64,000 nucleotides of DNA from Thuidium tamariscinum. Taxonomy: Eukaryota; Streptophyta; Bryopsida; Hypnales; Thuidiaceae. Of the stretch, positions 11,740-23,926 are shown piece by piece. The stretch spans positions 33,962,821 to 34,026,820 of the forward strand of contig OX344750.2 in assembly GCA_947034885.2 (NCBI GenBank). The letters are read 5' to 3'. The position numbers were made by a program, and so were the translations under genes. The notes beneath the pieces are model-generated. The model was not told the origin of the DNA, ran no database searches, and saw nothing but the letters and a program-made list of their open reading frames with translations. Numbering within the stretch: the first letter of the stretch is position 1; each line of letters begins with the position of its first letter.

Positions 11740-12934
11740 GCGAGAGGTCGAAATATCCAAGTCGCTATCAGTAGGCGAGCCCTAAAACTGAGACTCACCT
11801 TGTCATCACTGCTATGCTACACTGCTACAAGACAGTCAAGTGGGGTAAGCTGCTGTAAGCCGGGGAACTTACCTGGTAGACTCGCTCGCCGTCTTTTAAA
11901 TTTTTTAGGGGGGAGTCCAATTAAAACGCTCTGAGCACCGACCTTAGCCATTAGGACACTAAACCCTCCATTCGAAGTGGGGGCAGCAGGGTAAATTTTT
12001 GGTTCTCTGGGGTAAAAGTTTAAAAACAAACAAACTATGTTGTGCCATGTTTAGGGTATATTCAAGACCTATCCTTGCTCATGTCAAGTCTATGATGAGT
12101 TCAAAGTTTGCAAATAAAACTGTTTGGGGAAAAAAATCTTGCATTTTCTCTGGAGGTAAATCCACTTTGCTAAAGGATTGAGAACAAGTCGAAGATTTTT
12201 ACCCAAATGTTCATTTTTGAAAGTTTTTTAAAAATTTGAATATAATAGAAACACCCAAAATCGTGCAAATAAGGAATTCAACATAGTTGGAGGCAATGTT
12301 TTCTAAAAATGACATTTTTCTAGTATTAGCGAGTGAAAATCATGAATATTCAAAAAAAAAATTCTGATACAATATGTAATTTCTACAAATTTTCAAAGTG
12401 TTGGCTCACTAGACTTGTGAAACCATCCAATAGATGCCTCCAAAACTGAACCCTAGGAAAATCAACATTCAGCCAATCAGATTCTCCTATGTGTTCTTCA
12501 ACTGTGTCAGCTAATTGTAATTACACATCTGGAAAACACATTAAGAAAAGTCTACTTACACAATTGGGTGAATCTATGGTCCATCCCAAGGAACATGCAT
12601 GGGAATGGATGTTTTGCCCTTATAGAGCATAATGTGGCTAGGCCTACCGAGCCAGCTTGGTATCCTCCTTGCAAGCATAGAGTATGGTATTTGTTCCTGT
12701 GGTTCGCGTTCATTCATGTACGTTCGCATTCATTTACGTACGTTCGTATTTATTCCTGTATGTTCGTGGAAGCTCTTTCCAGAACCCTCTTGAAGAACTC
12801 GAAGCCGTGCTGTCAAGCTGCCGTGTTGCACTGGTCAAATCAACCCTCACTCAAAGTCTCAAACTTCGGAGCCAGCCGCCCCAGCGGGGGGGCAACTGGG
12901 CATTGCACGTATTAAGGAAGAGGTCGCCATAGGC
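11740..12934. other. Intergenic, degenerate sequence
   Basis: Mixed composition with no confident gene. 12568-12915 holds an open frame of 115 codons, but it runs through imperfect ~24-bp repeats (TACGTTCG/ATTCAT text at 12705-12775) and resembles no family I know. Confidence 0.35.
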
Positions 12935-13320
12935 GATCACTTGAGCGATTTCCAGGCAGATTGTGAGCGGTAGGAGGCAACTGAAATTTTTGGCAAGTAG
13001 GAAGGTAGGAATTATGGTGCGTGCTAAATTTTCAAATTTTTATTTCCAAAATTGAAATTAATGTGATTTTTGGAAGCCAAAAAAGTTGTCTGCACTAATA
13101 GCCAATGTCTAGGCTCTTCCAATTCCAATCGTAGACTCACTACCTCCTACTTTCTTGCTCACTAATTTAAGACATATGTCATGATTTATTGGGTTCAACC
13201 TTTTTAAGAAGAAAAAATGTATTCCAAATTTCCGTTGGGAATATATTCTAGGCTTGGTTGGAGATAGTTGCACTCTACACGTTGGGTATGGGTCCCTAGT
13301 CAAGAATGGATACCTCTACC
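12935..13320. repeat. Dispersed repeat, family R
   Basis: Closely parallels 39905-40320: CAGATTGTGAGCGGTAGGAG, TTTTTGGCAAGTAGGAAGGTAG (split over several lines), GTGATTTTTGGAAGCC, AGCCAATGTCTAGGCTCTTC, CCTACTTTCTTGCTCA and GGTCCCTAGTCAAGAATGG appear in the same order. Shorter or more diverged copies lie at 2870-3215 and 37310-37570. No coding capacity is visible; class unknown. Confidence 0.65.
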
Positions 13321-13341
13321 TTTAGTGATATTAGGGCCTCT

Positions 13342-13811
13342 ACAATGATGCCCTAGTATATGGCTCAAAACCTATATAACTAACTATTGAATGATAAATA
13401 ATTAGGACTTGAAAATTGTCTCATTGGAAGCACACAGGAAAGAACTTGGAGAAGGTACAAGAAAATTCAAAATTAGACATTGGACAAGTAATTCAAAAAT
13501 AAGATAACCATCTGAAATTTTAAAGTCATAACAAATCTCAGTTACCAAAGTAAAATTTGGCCAATGACTTTCTAATTGTAGAAGGTCAATGACCAAATTT
13601 TGCTTTGGTAACCTTAATCTACTAAGACCTTTGTAATTTTTTTTTTTTACCTTACTTTTGAAGTACTTGACTAGTGTCTAATTTTAAATTTTCTTGTACC
13701 TTCTCTAAGTTTTTTGTGATGTGCTTCCAATAAGACAATTTTCTAGTTCTAATTATTTACCATTCAAAAGTTAGTTATATAGGTACGAGGCCATATCTCG
13801 AGACAACATTG
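13342..13811. repeat. ~470-bp fold-back element
   Basis: The two halves are imperfect reverse complements around a centre near 13571 with almost no loop. Matching pairs include CAATGATGCCC with the complement of 13801-13811, ACCTATATAACTAACT with AGTTAGTTATATAGGT, TTGGAAGCACA with TGTGCTTCCAA, and ACCAAAGTAAAATTTGG with CCAAATTTTGCTTTGGT. No ORF is conserved. It is a fold-back transposable element or large MITE; transcription would give a long double-stranded RNA. Confidence 0.85.
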
Positions 13812-13819
13812 CAAATACT

Positions 13820-16800
13820 TCTTAGAGCTTTTCCAATGCAACACGGAACAACATACAAGAATCACATTATGATGTGGTTCCCAAAAAAATCCACCCTAAT
13901 GCAATCCTCATGAGCCATTCTTTATTTGTGGGTCCATTACTTTCAAACCTAAATCAACATTTTGAGAAAATATGAAGAGCCCAAGAGGTAACACTAAATA
14001 TTGAAAGTCAACACCTTTTCAACTTTGCTTTTGGTTGTCGTGATGTGAATTGTATATTCATTGAAAGTAGATATCTATACATTTTTGGAATAGTTCTATA
14101 ATTGTGAGTTAGTTAATTCAAAGGTTGATTAGAAACTACTTTTAAGTTAGCTTTACTTTAGCTTATAGTTTTCTAATTGTTCTTACTTTAATAGAAGGCT
14201 TAATAGCAATACATAAAGGAAATAGAAAATGCTTTGTTGTATGGGGGGAAGGAATGATTATCATTATTTTGGTAGGAGAGATGAGAAATAAAGAGAGATA
14301 GAGAGAGAGGGGAGGGAAGGATGAGAAGAGGTAATAAACAAACTACCTAGGATTACATGAGGGTTTTACCTTAAAGTTTGTCATGAAGGAGTGGCCAAAC
14401 TTGAGAGGGATTCAAGTACTACCATATATTGTTCAAGTTTTGAGGGTTTAATGCTTACTGTAAGAATTTTGAAAGGTTGACATTTCATATTTGGATTCTT
14501 GATTGTAAATATACAAACATCTACCATGGACTAAGAGTCACATGCTTTTCTAGATAGACATCAATCATTAGAATATTGTGTTAATGGATTCAAGATCTCC
14601 TTTTTTACATGAAAGATCTATATTTAATGTAAATTTTTTATTTTATTTCTATTTATAATGTGATAAAGGTGCATTTGAGGTCTGCATTTTTGGCTTTGCA
14701 GTAGGGCAATGTTTTTCAAAAGTTGCTGGAATAGAATGATGTCTGCCTACCTCCTTTTCAAGATTGTGATATTGTACTTGTAATAGTCTGTGTATTGGAA
14801 GTGCTCTTTGATGACTATAGGAGGCAATCCTATTTTCTATGTATGATCAACTTTGCAAATTTAGAATTCATATTTGCAATCTGAGACCTCAAAATTAATC
14901 TTATGAGGTGTAAAGAGATAAATTAATCAAGCACAAAATATGGGGCTTTCTTCCTTACCTACCCCCCTAGAGTGACTTAGGAAGATGAAAGAGGGAAGTA
15001 GGATTGCTTTACATCTCAAGGCTAGGCCAATTACTATTTAAGCCAATTGCACAAACTTTCAACCCCTTTTGAACTAAATGCTAGAATCAACTACACATTA
15101 GGATATAATTACAAAAGAATCTTATTCTCTCATAGGTAAAGACCTTGAGGTCAAAAAGACAAGCTCGTTTAGAAAAAATTAAGAAAAAGAGAGAGAAGGG
15201 CAAAAATTTTAGAACAACTTTACAACTAGAGGCCATGCCAAATCTTCTTTATATCAATTGCACAAAATCCAATGAAATTTTTTATTGAATATAATAATAT
15301 TTTATGAGATAATTTTTTTTAATTGAAATCTAATATTGGCCCCTAGGCCAAAAATTGGCCTCCCAATTTTGGTGCATCCAAGTTAGTGAGCTTGAACTAT
15401 GTCAAATCATGTCTTTTTGGAATAAAAATTTTGACCACTAAATTGGCTTAGCTTCTAGGTATAAAGGTTTTGGAGTTGATTTCAAACTTTTACTCAATGA
15501 CAAATGAAGATTCTTAGTCTTTCACACAACGAATTAGCCTAGGTTATAAGTGTAAAGCAACCCTTAATTCACCTTGACCATTTCTAATCATCCCCTATTT
15601 TAAAAAGGTAGGTTGGTTTATTTCTAATCCCAATGATTCCATCAGACAAAATTTGAAGGCAACAAAGGGTCTTTTCAAGGCTATTCTCCTAGTTGTTCCC
15701 TATATTGTCTAGGACTTGTGAACTAGCCTTTGTTGCTTGATTTTTTCAATTTTTATTTAACTTTTTAAAAATTCTTTTAGAATTTTAGAATTTTTAATCT
15801 ATTTTAATGAAATTTGATTAAAAAAATTATACATTTTTCAAAAATAATTATAAAAATAATTAATTAACTACTATAATCTAATCTGGCATGGTCTATTGAT
15901 GTAGCAAGTTCCGACAATCCAAAAATAGTTTAGAAACTTGAAGGAACTCACATGCTTTTAACCTCTAAAAGACCACCTTGCTAAATTTGGCAACATAGCA
16001 ATTTTGGGCAAGGTTAGTAGGTGTGATTGGAGATTTCCATATTTTGAGCCCAAATTTTAAGAGAAGGTGAGGACAAGAAATATCTTTCATATGTACAAAA
16101 ATAAGGACAATTGGAAATACAAGTCAAAAGATATAGCCTAGTATGTTACATTTTTTTGTAACTGGGTAGTTCAAACAAATTGAAAAAAATCACGTGTGTC
16201 AAAAATCAAAATTTTAAATTACTTTTCTTCATTTACATATGCATGGGAAGCTTTGAATCAATCCATTTTTATCAACAAGTCAAAAGTTATGAGTTTTTTT
16301 TGTTTATCAGCAATTATAAATGCTCTATTCTAAATAAACTTTAAAGTCCATTATTTTATTTTATTTACAATATTTTTTGAAAAAAAATAAAACTATAGGA
16401 TAAAGATTGTTTATTACAACACTCCAACCATTGGGATTGGCATTTTTCAATTCCACAATTGAATTCTTAACAATTTTGTATTTTGAATCATTTATTACTT
16501 CTTTTTACTTACTATTTTTTTCCTATATGTTGTATAATTCTAAACAATTTGAAATTTTTTGGGCAAGTACCCTACTTGACGTCAACAATGAATCCAAAGA
16601 GGTACAACCATTTTGGACCATTTTTCATATGATTGTCATATGATTGTCACCATTTGAAGTGCAACTACCTTGTTTTCCACAGGGTGGGAAAAAATGATTT
16701 TTGAGCATTCAAATGCTAATATCTTGCAATCTATACGGTGAAACACTCTAAATTCTTTTGCACAATCCTCAAAACATTTTATTACAAGATCCTATGGTTA

Positions 16801-17880
16801 CAAATTTCAAATAATGTTTTGAAAAAAATTTGATATTGGTACTAGAAATGATAGTTTTTGACAATTTTTGGAGTAAACATAGTCAAAGAATTTAACAAGT
16901 TAATGCTTTGAAATTTCTTTTAATGATTATATTTGAAAATAGAACTCTTCCTTGGTAAAGTGGCACTTGGCAATGAAGTACTCTTGATTGATGTTACAAT
17001 TTACTATTGTAGTAATGAAGCATTCTTGATTTTATGACCAAATCCAGGTTGGAAATAAGATGACATATATGACTAATATAGGACCAAAAAAATAATTATC
17101 TTGAATTCATGATAATTTTTTAGCCAAAAAACAAAATTTTGAGCAAATACATAATGATTTTCAAATCCATTTTTGTATATAGGGAAAAATTTTCCCTCAA
17201 CATATCCACATTCCAAATATGTTTCATTGCTTAAGTAGTCAAAAATAGTTTGCCTCCCTTAAATAAAAAAATGGCACGAATAAACTTTGTAGCATAATGC
17301 ATATGAAAATGAAAAATAATTTTTGCACACTAATCAATAGCTCTTAATCGGAAAGCAAGTAGTTTCATGATTTTGGAAAGTATTGTTAGTTACTTATAAA
17401 TTTTTAGAGTTACAAGGTGTAGGCTAGAATTGTCATGGAAGTGAAGCCCAAATCTATTTGATGCATATTAAATATAAAACTAGTATAATGAATAGAGTAG
17501 TTAAAACAAAGAAAGTGTATCCAAAATCCATCACTTGTAGGGTCATCCCCTCTATTGTACTATAGATAGAGCTATTCACTATCCAAAATGATCTCCAACT
17601 CTACTTTACACTTATCCTTTTAGTCACCATTTTTAATATCATCCCTATTTAGTTTCCTTCAAATATAAAAGAGTGATCAATTTAGGTGTTGTCATTGAAT
17701 TTATAGCAATTTTTGTTTCCAATAAACTATGTCAATTGTTTCAAAGGATCAATTTCACACTATATATGTTATTGTAATATAAACATCAATACATTATCAA
17801 TATATAAGAGCAAAATTGGATATTGTACTAGGAAAACACAACTAGATTGGGGTGTATTTTAGATCTATGTACCTCTTAGC
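13820..17880. other. AT-rich desert
   Basis: About 4 kb with no gene. Contains simple sequence (GA-rich at 14285-14320) and AT-rich text with frequent stops in all frames. The open frame at 16407-16643 is of AT-rich low complexity and not convincing. Confidence 0.5.
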
Positions 17881-17882
17881 AT

Positions 17883-18190
17883 TAGGAGGGATTTGAGGGC
17901 TCCAACGGGCCGTTTCAGGATTGTTCTCGAAACTGGTATGGGGAACAGTTGGCCGCTTTCGGGCCATAATTTCTCAAAAAAAAAAAATTATTATTATTAT
18001 TATCATTATTATTTTTGGGTCCTGAAATATGAAAAAAAGTCCCAAAAAAAAATTTCAAAAAAGAAGAAGTTAATGACGTGGCAGTGGCTCGACCACGTAG
18101 GATTCCTTGCTGAACTGCATTCCCGCGGCTGATTACAGGATTTCAAGCTGTGGGAACTCACGAGCTCCTGGAGCCCTCAAATCTCTCCTA
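17883..18190. mobile_element. MITE, family A (best-preserved copy)
   Basis: Terminal inverted repeats are excellent: GGAGGGATTTGAGGGCTCCA at the left and its near-perfect complement at the right (one mismatch), flanked by TA. The interior carries a CGTTTCAGGATTGTTCTCG block, a poly-A/TTA microsatellite and GACGTGGCAGTGGCTCGACCAC. Non-coding, about 308 bp. Confidence 0.85.
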
Positions 18191-18194
18191 ATGG

Positions 18195-19200
18195 TCTACC
18201 TTACATGACTCCAACTCCAATAACATATAATACACTAATATCATGGTCCAAGCTTAGAAAATCAAAAAAATTGAACACTCTTGTTAGATAACCTTGAACA
18301 TCTCTAAGCTCTTGATCAATAAGAGAGTTTTTTTTTGTTTATAAGATTCAACGTGATCCTTATGATATGGTATTACACAGAACTATATCTTATCATCACA
18401 TTCATTTTTTGATGGCCTAATGGAGTTGGAAAAAAAATGGCTTAGAATCAAAACTTCTTCCTCCTCATAATCTCAATGCTAATAAAAGATCATTGTGAAA
18501 AAAGATTTAACTTAATTTAGTATTAAATTTTTTTTCTTAGTTACCAATAATTATTGATCCCTAGAAATCTTTAAATCAATAATTATAGACTTATTCCAAA
18601 TTGCCAAAATATTACCTTCTACAATTAGGTCTACAAATTAAAAAAATTTCATTTTTTGAAACTTGTAACAATATTAGATCGTAATGTTAACTTCTGCAAG
18701 AACCTTGCCTAAACAAATTGGGATTTGAAAGTTATGTATGTATGAGACATGATCAAGAAAAGAGCAATACAATGTTTATTTTGAGTTTTTCCTTGCTTTT
18801 GACAAAGTATCTTTTCCAAGTTTTGAGCTCTACAATTCAAATTCTATTTTGCAAAAAGATGAAAAGAATTGAGATTTGAGTAGGACTTTTAAGTTATGAA
18901 GAAGTAAACAAATTTTGAAACAAAATAATCTTGTGCTTGATTTATCCAAATTAAAGGTAAAAAACTAAGAAAAGTATAACTATTTGACCAATCATTGGAT
19001 CTTTGTAAATATAAGATGACCTAGAAGGTTGTTTGTTTTTCAAATATTAAGGAAAAAATCAAAGATCCTCCCTACATACTTCACTTTGGATGCTCAAAAC
19101 CTAATGACCATTTTGAGATTGAAAGAGCTTTTGGGATTAATTATATTTTCTTTATTTTTTCAAAATAATTCTTAGGTACTTTTGTTTTTTTTGTTCTTTC
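18195..19200. other. AT-rich intergenic DNA
   Basis: No gene or element recognised. Confidence 0.5.
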
Positions 19201-19215
19201 TATTTTTTTGACATT

Positions 19216-19990
19216 TTGGTAAGACTACAGAAGCAAAATCATAGCTTTGAGTTTGTCTTGATTAAGTTACTATTAAAGGTATGTTTCCATCCGGGCTTTA
19301 GTAGGATTGTGGTAAATACTGTAAGCACCACATACGGGCGAGGTGTACTTCTTTATTCTCAAAAGTGTATGTCGCATTTGGGAGTGTTGAGTCCTGCATT
19401 CCACTACTACATGACTTTGCACTCCCAATTAATGACATAGGCAACAATTGTATATGCTTCAATGACATGTTAACAACATCGACTGCTAATAACATCAAAC
19501 TTAACAATGTCGATATATTGTACACACTAACGCAAAAAAGGACCGCAAAACTACAATGTCTTCTTATACTATAGGTAGTTTTTACTAACCATTGCAACTA
19601 TCGATGTCTACAGGAATTTCGGATGAGAAAAGAAACAAGAAGACAGCAAGTCCGTATATAGGATGTGTCAAGCCCGTTCTCCAAAACTCATCTGGCTATT
19701 ACAAGATTGTAAATACTATACATATAGGCATGAGTCTCCTAGATGAGATTGCCACAAAACAACCCATCATTGTTGTGGTCCTTTTTTGACACTATGGAAT
19801 TTAGTGTTTGCCTCAATGCTAGTAGTGGTCATTGGGGTCGACAATTGTACCTCACACGACACCATTGGTGGCGGTGGAAGATGTTCATGCCGGAACAAGT
19901 GTCTATGGAGGTTTTGTAGAATGTATACAATTCCTCTGATGGAACTAGCGAAACCTCGTGCCAAGACACTAGTCAGCTACGCTAGACACT
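19216..19990 (-). other. Higher-GC island, unrecognised relic
   Basis: Composition changes sharply from the AT-rich flank and resembles the neighbouring Myb/SANT pseudogene. Open frames exist on both strands (for example 19298-19597 minus, 19786-20340 plus) but none matches a family I can name. I take it as part of one decayed gene or transposon continuing from 20000-21080. Confidence 0.35.
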
Positions 19991-20003
19991 TTACCATTTC
20001 TCC

Positions 20004-21080
20004 TTACTTGACAACTGATAATTGTACATTGTCATTGACTATAGTAGCTGTTTCATGTAGGTGGATGTTTCTTTCATGTTGGTACTCCATTTGCAACCCA
20101 AAGAAGTGTTCATGGGCCTCTATTTTTCTTCGTTCGACCTGTAGTGTAGCATTTACAATGCCTTTCATTTCAGTAGCCATTGCCACGTTCATGGCTTTGG
20201 TTGCCTCTTCGATGATAGTGGGTCCAGACATATTTTTTCAACACACCACTGTCTTTCCAATGCTCACTATACAATGTGACGTGCTTGCCATCAACGAAGT
20301 AGACAAGCTTATGAGTTGCATTACTACACCTGCAGGTTAGTTGGCCCGCGTACTCCTTCCGTTTTGGATTGCCAACATAAGAGCCAGACAACGGTGGCTT
20401 GCCTAAACGAGGTGCACTGTTACCTGTATTGTTTTTAGACGTCGTTTTTTTTCAAATGTCCATGAAGTCTACGTCTTCTTCATGTGTGGACAGACCTCCT
20501 TGGTAGTTCCCATTGTCCGCGGCCAACGGATCTTGGCTGTGTGGCGGTTAGATCTTCAAAATTCATATGTATGTCGAGCCATTCATGCATGCCCTTGAAA
20601 AATTTTGGAGGGAAATTTCGGGGAAGCAAAGTGGCCTTCCTCTCAACTATTGACTTATCCCAATACTCATGAACATCTTTTCTAGTGCGTTTTGCATAGA
20701 CTAATATGCGCTTGTAATTTGTATAAACTTGTTTCCACTTTGTATTGCATGTTTATGCATCTCGTACAAAAGTCTCGCATCTAGTTGACGTAACTTCCTA
20801 CACGATTAACTGCCACTTCGTCATTTCGGGGATCATGAGGTTGTGGCCGTCAATGGATCCGAGTTCCTGTATGTGTTGTTCTTTTTTGGCATGGATGAGA
20901 GCTAGCACTTCTCGTGGACTCTAGTTGGGTCCACGGTCCTTCCTCTGTCGTTTCATTGGGCTGCTTTTGCCATTGTTCCATTGAGGGATTTGCGGAGTCT
21001 GTGGTCTATATCCGCGGGTCTAATGGAAAGATGCCCCTCTAGCTGTACTTGTGCATGCCGAATTAGTCGCCACTACAGAA
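20004..21080 (-). pseudogene. Myb/SANT-like (trihelix-type) DNA-binding protein, decayed
   Basis: Reading the minus strand from about 21060 gives MKRQRKDRGPN, a stop, SPREVLALIHAKKEQ, then TKWQLIV, a stop, EVTSTRCETFVRDA, a stop, and NTKWKQVYTNYKRILVYAKR followed by HEYWDKSIVERKA. This is the layout of a Myb/SANT or trihelix domain: W-x-x-EV-LAL helix, KW..Y..Y+.I third helix, then a YW motif. After a frame change come WKDSGVLKKYV and a helical tail EEATKAMNVAMATEMKG to HETATIVNDNVQLSVVK. At least three in-frame stops (one where Trp is expected) and a frameshift mark it as dead. Such proteins occur as host trihelix factors and as partners of PIF/Harbinger transposases; which applies here is undecided. 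Confidence 0.55.
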
Positions 21081-22600
21081 AGTTGGTAGTGCACGTCAGA
21101 TGTACTCAACAAAGACGTAGCCAATAATGACAAGGAATGTCCTGGGATTCGGTCACTTTTCGAACTTACTTTGCAAACACATCCAGAGCATGCAATGTCG
21201 ATCGTAGAGGAGGTTCACGTTTGAACACTAAAATGGCAACAAAGTAGCCTCCTCGATTAAATAGGTGTGCATCAACTCAATTGTATATCAGTGATATCTA
21301 AAGGAAGTCCTAACCTAACATAGTCCTTGGTGTTGGACGCATTGGCATGCGTTGTGGACGACTTCGTTTAAGATTGTCCATCTCTCGTCACTTTGCTGAC
21401 ACCCACAAGTACACATCCCCGTTAATGTCAACAACCCCATACAAATATTGTGCCTCACCGCTACTCGTCGTAGACATTCATAAATATGACACATGCAATA
21501 TTTGCGAGTGTTTTCAAGAAACAGACATGACATACAACAAAACTGTTGACCCTCTATGGGCACATCAGTGAAGAATTTAATGACTGGATTTTCAATCTGT
21601 ATGACTTAGCTTCATTACTGGCAAAATGTTACACACCCAATCCGCTGATACGTGATGGCTATAACATGTGAATTCAGCACATCCAAGTTTAGGTGACAGG
21701 GCATTCAATGCCAATCTCACAATTCACTCATGCAAACTTACCGACCGGGATTTGTCGCTGAATAATGCTCTCAATCATCGTGCGTCAACACTTGCATCTG
21801 TTTCAACTCCACATACAACGTTGTTCTGTGATTACTACTAATTCTACGATTAGCACAACACTCGCAATTTGGGGGGATTCAAAGAGGAGGGAGTGACCAC
21901 CGAATCCTCTCCCTTTCTTCAACCGCTCCTTCGGGGAAAAATATTATTTTCCAAGCACAACACCTGATGGCTCTTAACCCCTAAGCGCCAGCAGTGCCAT
22001 TCTGTGGCTTATGAATGACTTCTCCACGCCACCTGAAGCCTAAACAATAGTTTTTTCATCCATTTTTTTTCCCAATGACCTTTCATGTTGAGTTATAAAG
22101 AGTGTCCAAGTGAATTTTTAGTGTAATTGATATTTCTTTTTATGTAGTTGAGAAGTAATTAAGAAAAACAGATGGCAAAATTTGTCATTTTAGTGTATTT
22201 TGAGAAATTGAGTAAATGTGAAATTTCTCCTTGAAAACGACATTTTTTGAATTTGAGCCCAACTAATGAAATGGAGGTCTTGTACTCTAGTTTCTTCTCC
22301 AATTGAAATTTTGGAAAAATTTGTAAAACTGAATATTTTATTGCAGTTTGAACTTTGGCTGTATTTTTAATGTCCACTGCGTTCTAATTATAGATGTACA
22401 CGGCAAATTAGTTTACACCATGATGATTTCCATCGTATTTTTCACACATGGTGAAATTTTCAGATTTTTTGAGAATTTTTTCTATTTTCTATGATTTTTT
22501 CTTCAGTTTCTCTTCAAAAAAATCGGGAAATACAATTTTCCTCAAAAAAATCTGAAATTTCTGTAAAGTACAGAGAACATAACATTCTGTAGCCTTCCCC
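21081..22600. other. Continuation of GC island, then AT-rich DNA
   Basis: 21081-22020 keeps the composition of the pseudogene island, with an 82-codon minus frame at 21315-21563 that I cannot assign; a Harbinger-type transposase relic would fit the neighbour but I see no catalytic motif. 22020-22600 is AT-rich and empty. Confidence 0.35.
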
Positions 22601-22686
22601 GGCACTGCCTTTTCCTCCCAAGGCAACACATTGAACGAAATTCATCCCACTAGCTAACGTGCCAAACCTGTCGGGTCTGTCAGACA

Positions 22687-22702
22687 ATCAGTAGTTACTG
22701 AT
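22687..22702. repeat. 16-bp palindrome
   Basis: ATCAGTAGTTACTGAT is a 7-bp inverted repeat around GT. The identical palindrome occurs again at 22983-22998. Confidence 0.8.
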
Positions 22703-22982
22703 GGTGCCGAATATTCAGGTTTGTGTGGATGAAAAAAAATCAGCGTTTTCTTAGGTGGTCCAATGACTGACAAACAAAACACCCACCAACTAAGTCCATA
22801 CTAAAAACTTCAATTACTGACTACAACGGATAATCAGTCCATTAACATCACTCACATTAGTTCACTGCATGCAGTGACTCAGTAAGTACTACTTGTACAC
22901 AGGGTCCTAAATATTTTTCTGACGAAGCCTGCCTACCCTCCCAACCTACTGATCCTGACATCCTACCTACCAGCACTGTAAA

Positions 22983-23020
22983 ATCAGTAGTTACTGATAT
23001 GGTGTGGAATATTCCACACC
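22983..23020. repeat. Paired palindromes
   Basis: The 16-bp palindrome is followed two bases later by GGTGTGGAATATTCCACACC, a perfect 20-bp palindrome (23001-23020). The first site (22687) is likewise followed by a shorter GAATATTC core. The pair lies about 0.9 kb beyond the stop of the AAA ATPase gene. Confidence 0.8.
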
Positions 23021-23926
23021 ATTTCATCCATGGGAAGGCAGCTCTTCTCACTGCTACTGAATGTTATGAACATGCAGTTTCATCTCTGCAAAATAAAAAT
23101 AAAAATTACCATATACATCTGGTTACAAAATGGTAACAAAATGAGTGACAGAGTACAGCCTGAAACCAGTGGTCACAGCCCGGCGTTTCAGGGTTAATTT
23201 CTGGCGTCTGCTACGTAATGGGCCAACCAAGCCTAGACTACGTAACACCCATCTACTTACCCTGACATCTTCATTTTCGCTTGATTCTGTACAACGGTGC
23301 CACGCACGGTGTTTGGGGAAACTCTCCTCATTACTATCCATAGTACTGACTCTAATGGAAACCCCTGGTGTGAATCGGTTATTGCTTTTTCCCAGGTTTC
23401 CACCTAAGGACGACCCGCTTAAGCCCGGGTGGGAACATACCGTAAGACAGTAAAAACGTTGAACACGTTCAAAAGTAAGCCCTTGAGTTTAAATGAATAA
23501 TATACAGTTACAAATGTGAGCAACCATTTCCATTACCAATTACTCCATAAATTAAAAAACAGCCAATTCCTCAAACAAGTCTCTTGCACCTTCAGACCTT
23601 AAAACCCATTCACAAGTCAAACTGTACATAACACTCATAAGACGGGTGGATTGATCCCAGAGCAAGTGTAAGTTAATGAGCCTCTGTCAGTGGCAAATAA
23701 TTCGACAAGCAAGTCTTTCCACGTAAGAGGAACTCGTTCTTGCAGGTTCTGAAAGTCAAAGGCTAACTCGGAAGGAGAAAAGAAAACGGGTAGTCGGTTG
23801 AATCATGATTTGGTGCATCATAGCAACAAAATGAACTACACCCAAACCTTCCAAAGCCACCCTGAATGGCTGAATAATGTCATGTGGCAGACCAAAGGAA
23901 ACCAAAATATATAGTACAAAAAAAAA
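23021..23926. other. 3' flank of the AAA ATPase gene
   Basis: Probably includes the 3' untranslated region next to 23927. The open frame at 23145-23453 (plus) is not recognised and is probably incidental. Confidence 0.4.

Noticed and set aside
12568-12932. Overlapping ORFs of 115 and 82 codons
   Set aside because: They run through simple TACGTTCG-type repeats, overlap each other and match no family I know.
16407-16643. AT-rich hydrophobic 78-codon ORF
   Set aside because: Phe/Leu/Ile-rich translation is expected from AT-rich DNA; no start context, splice sites or family motif.
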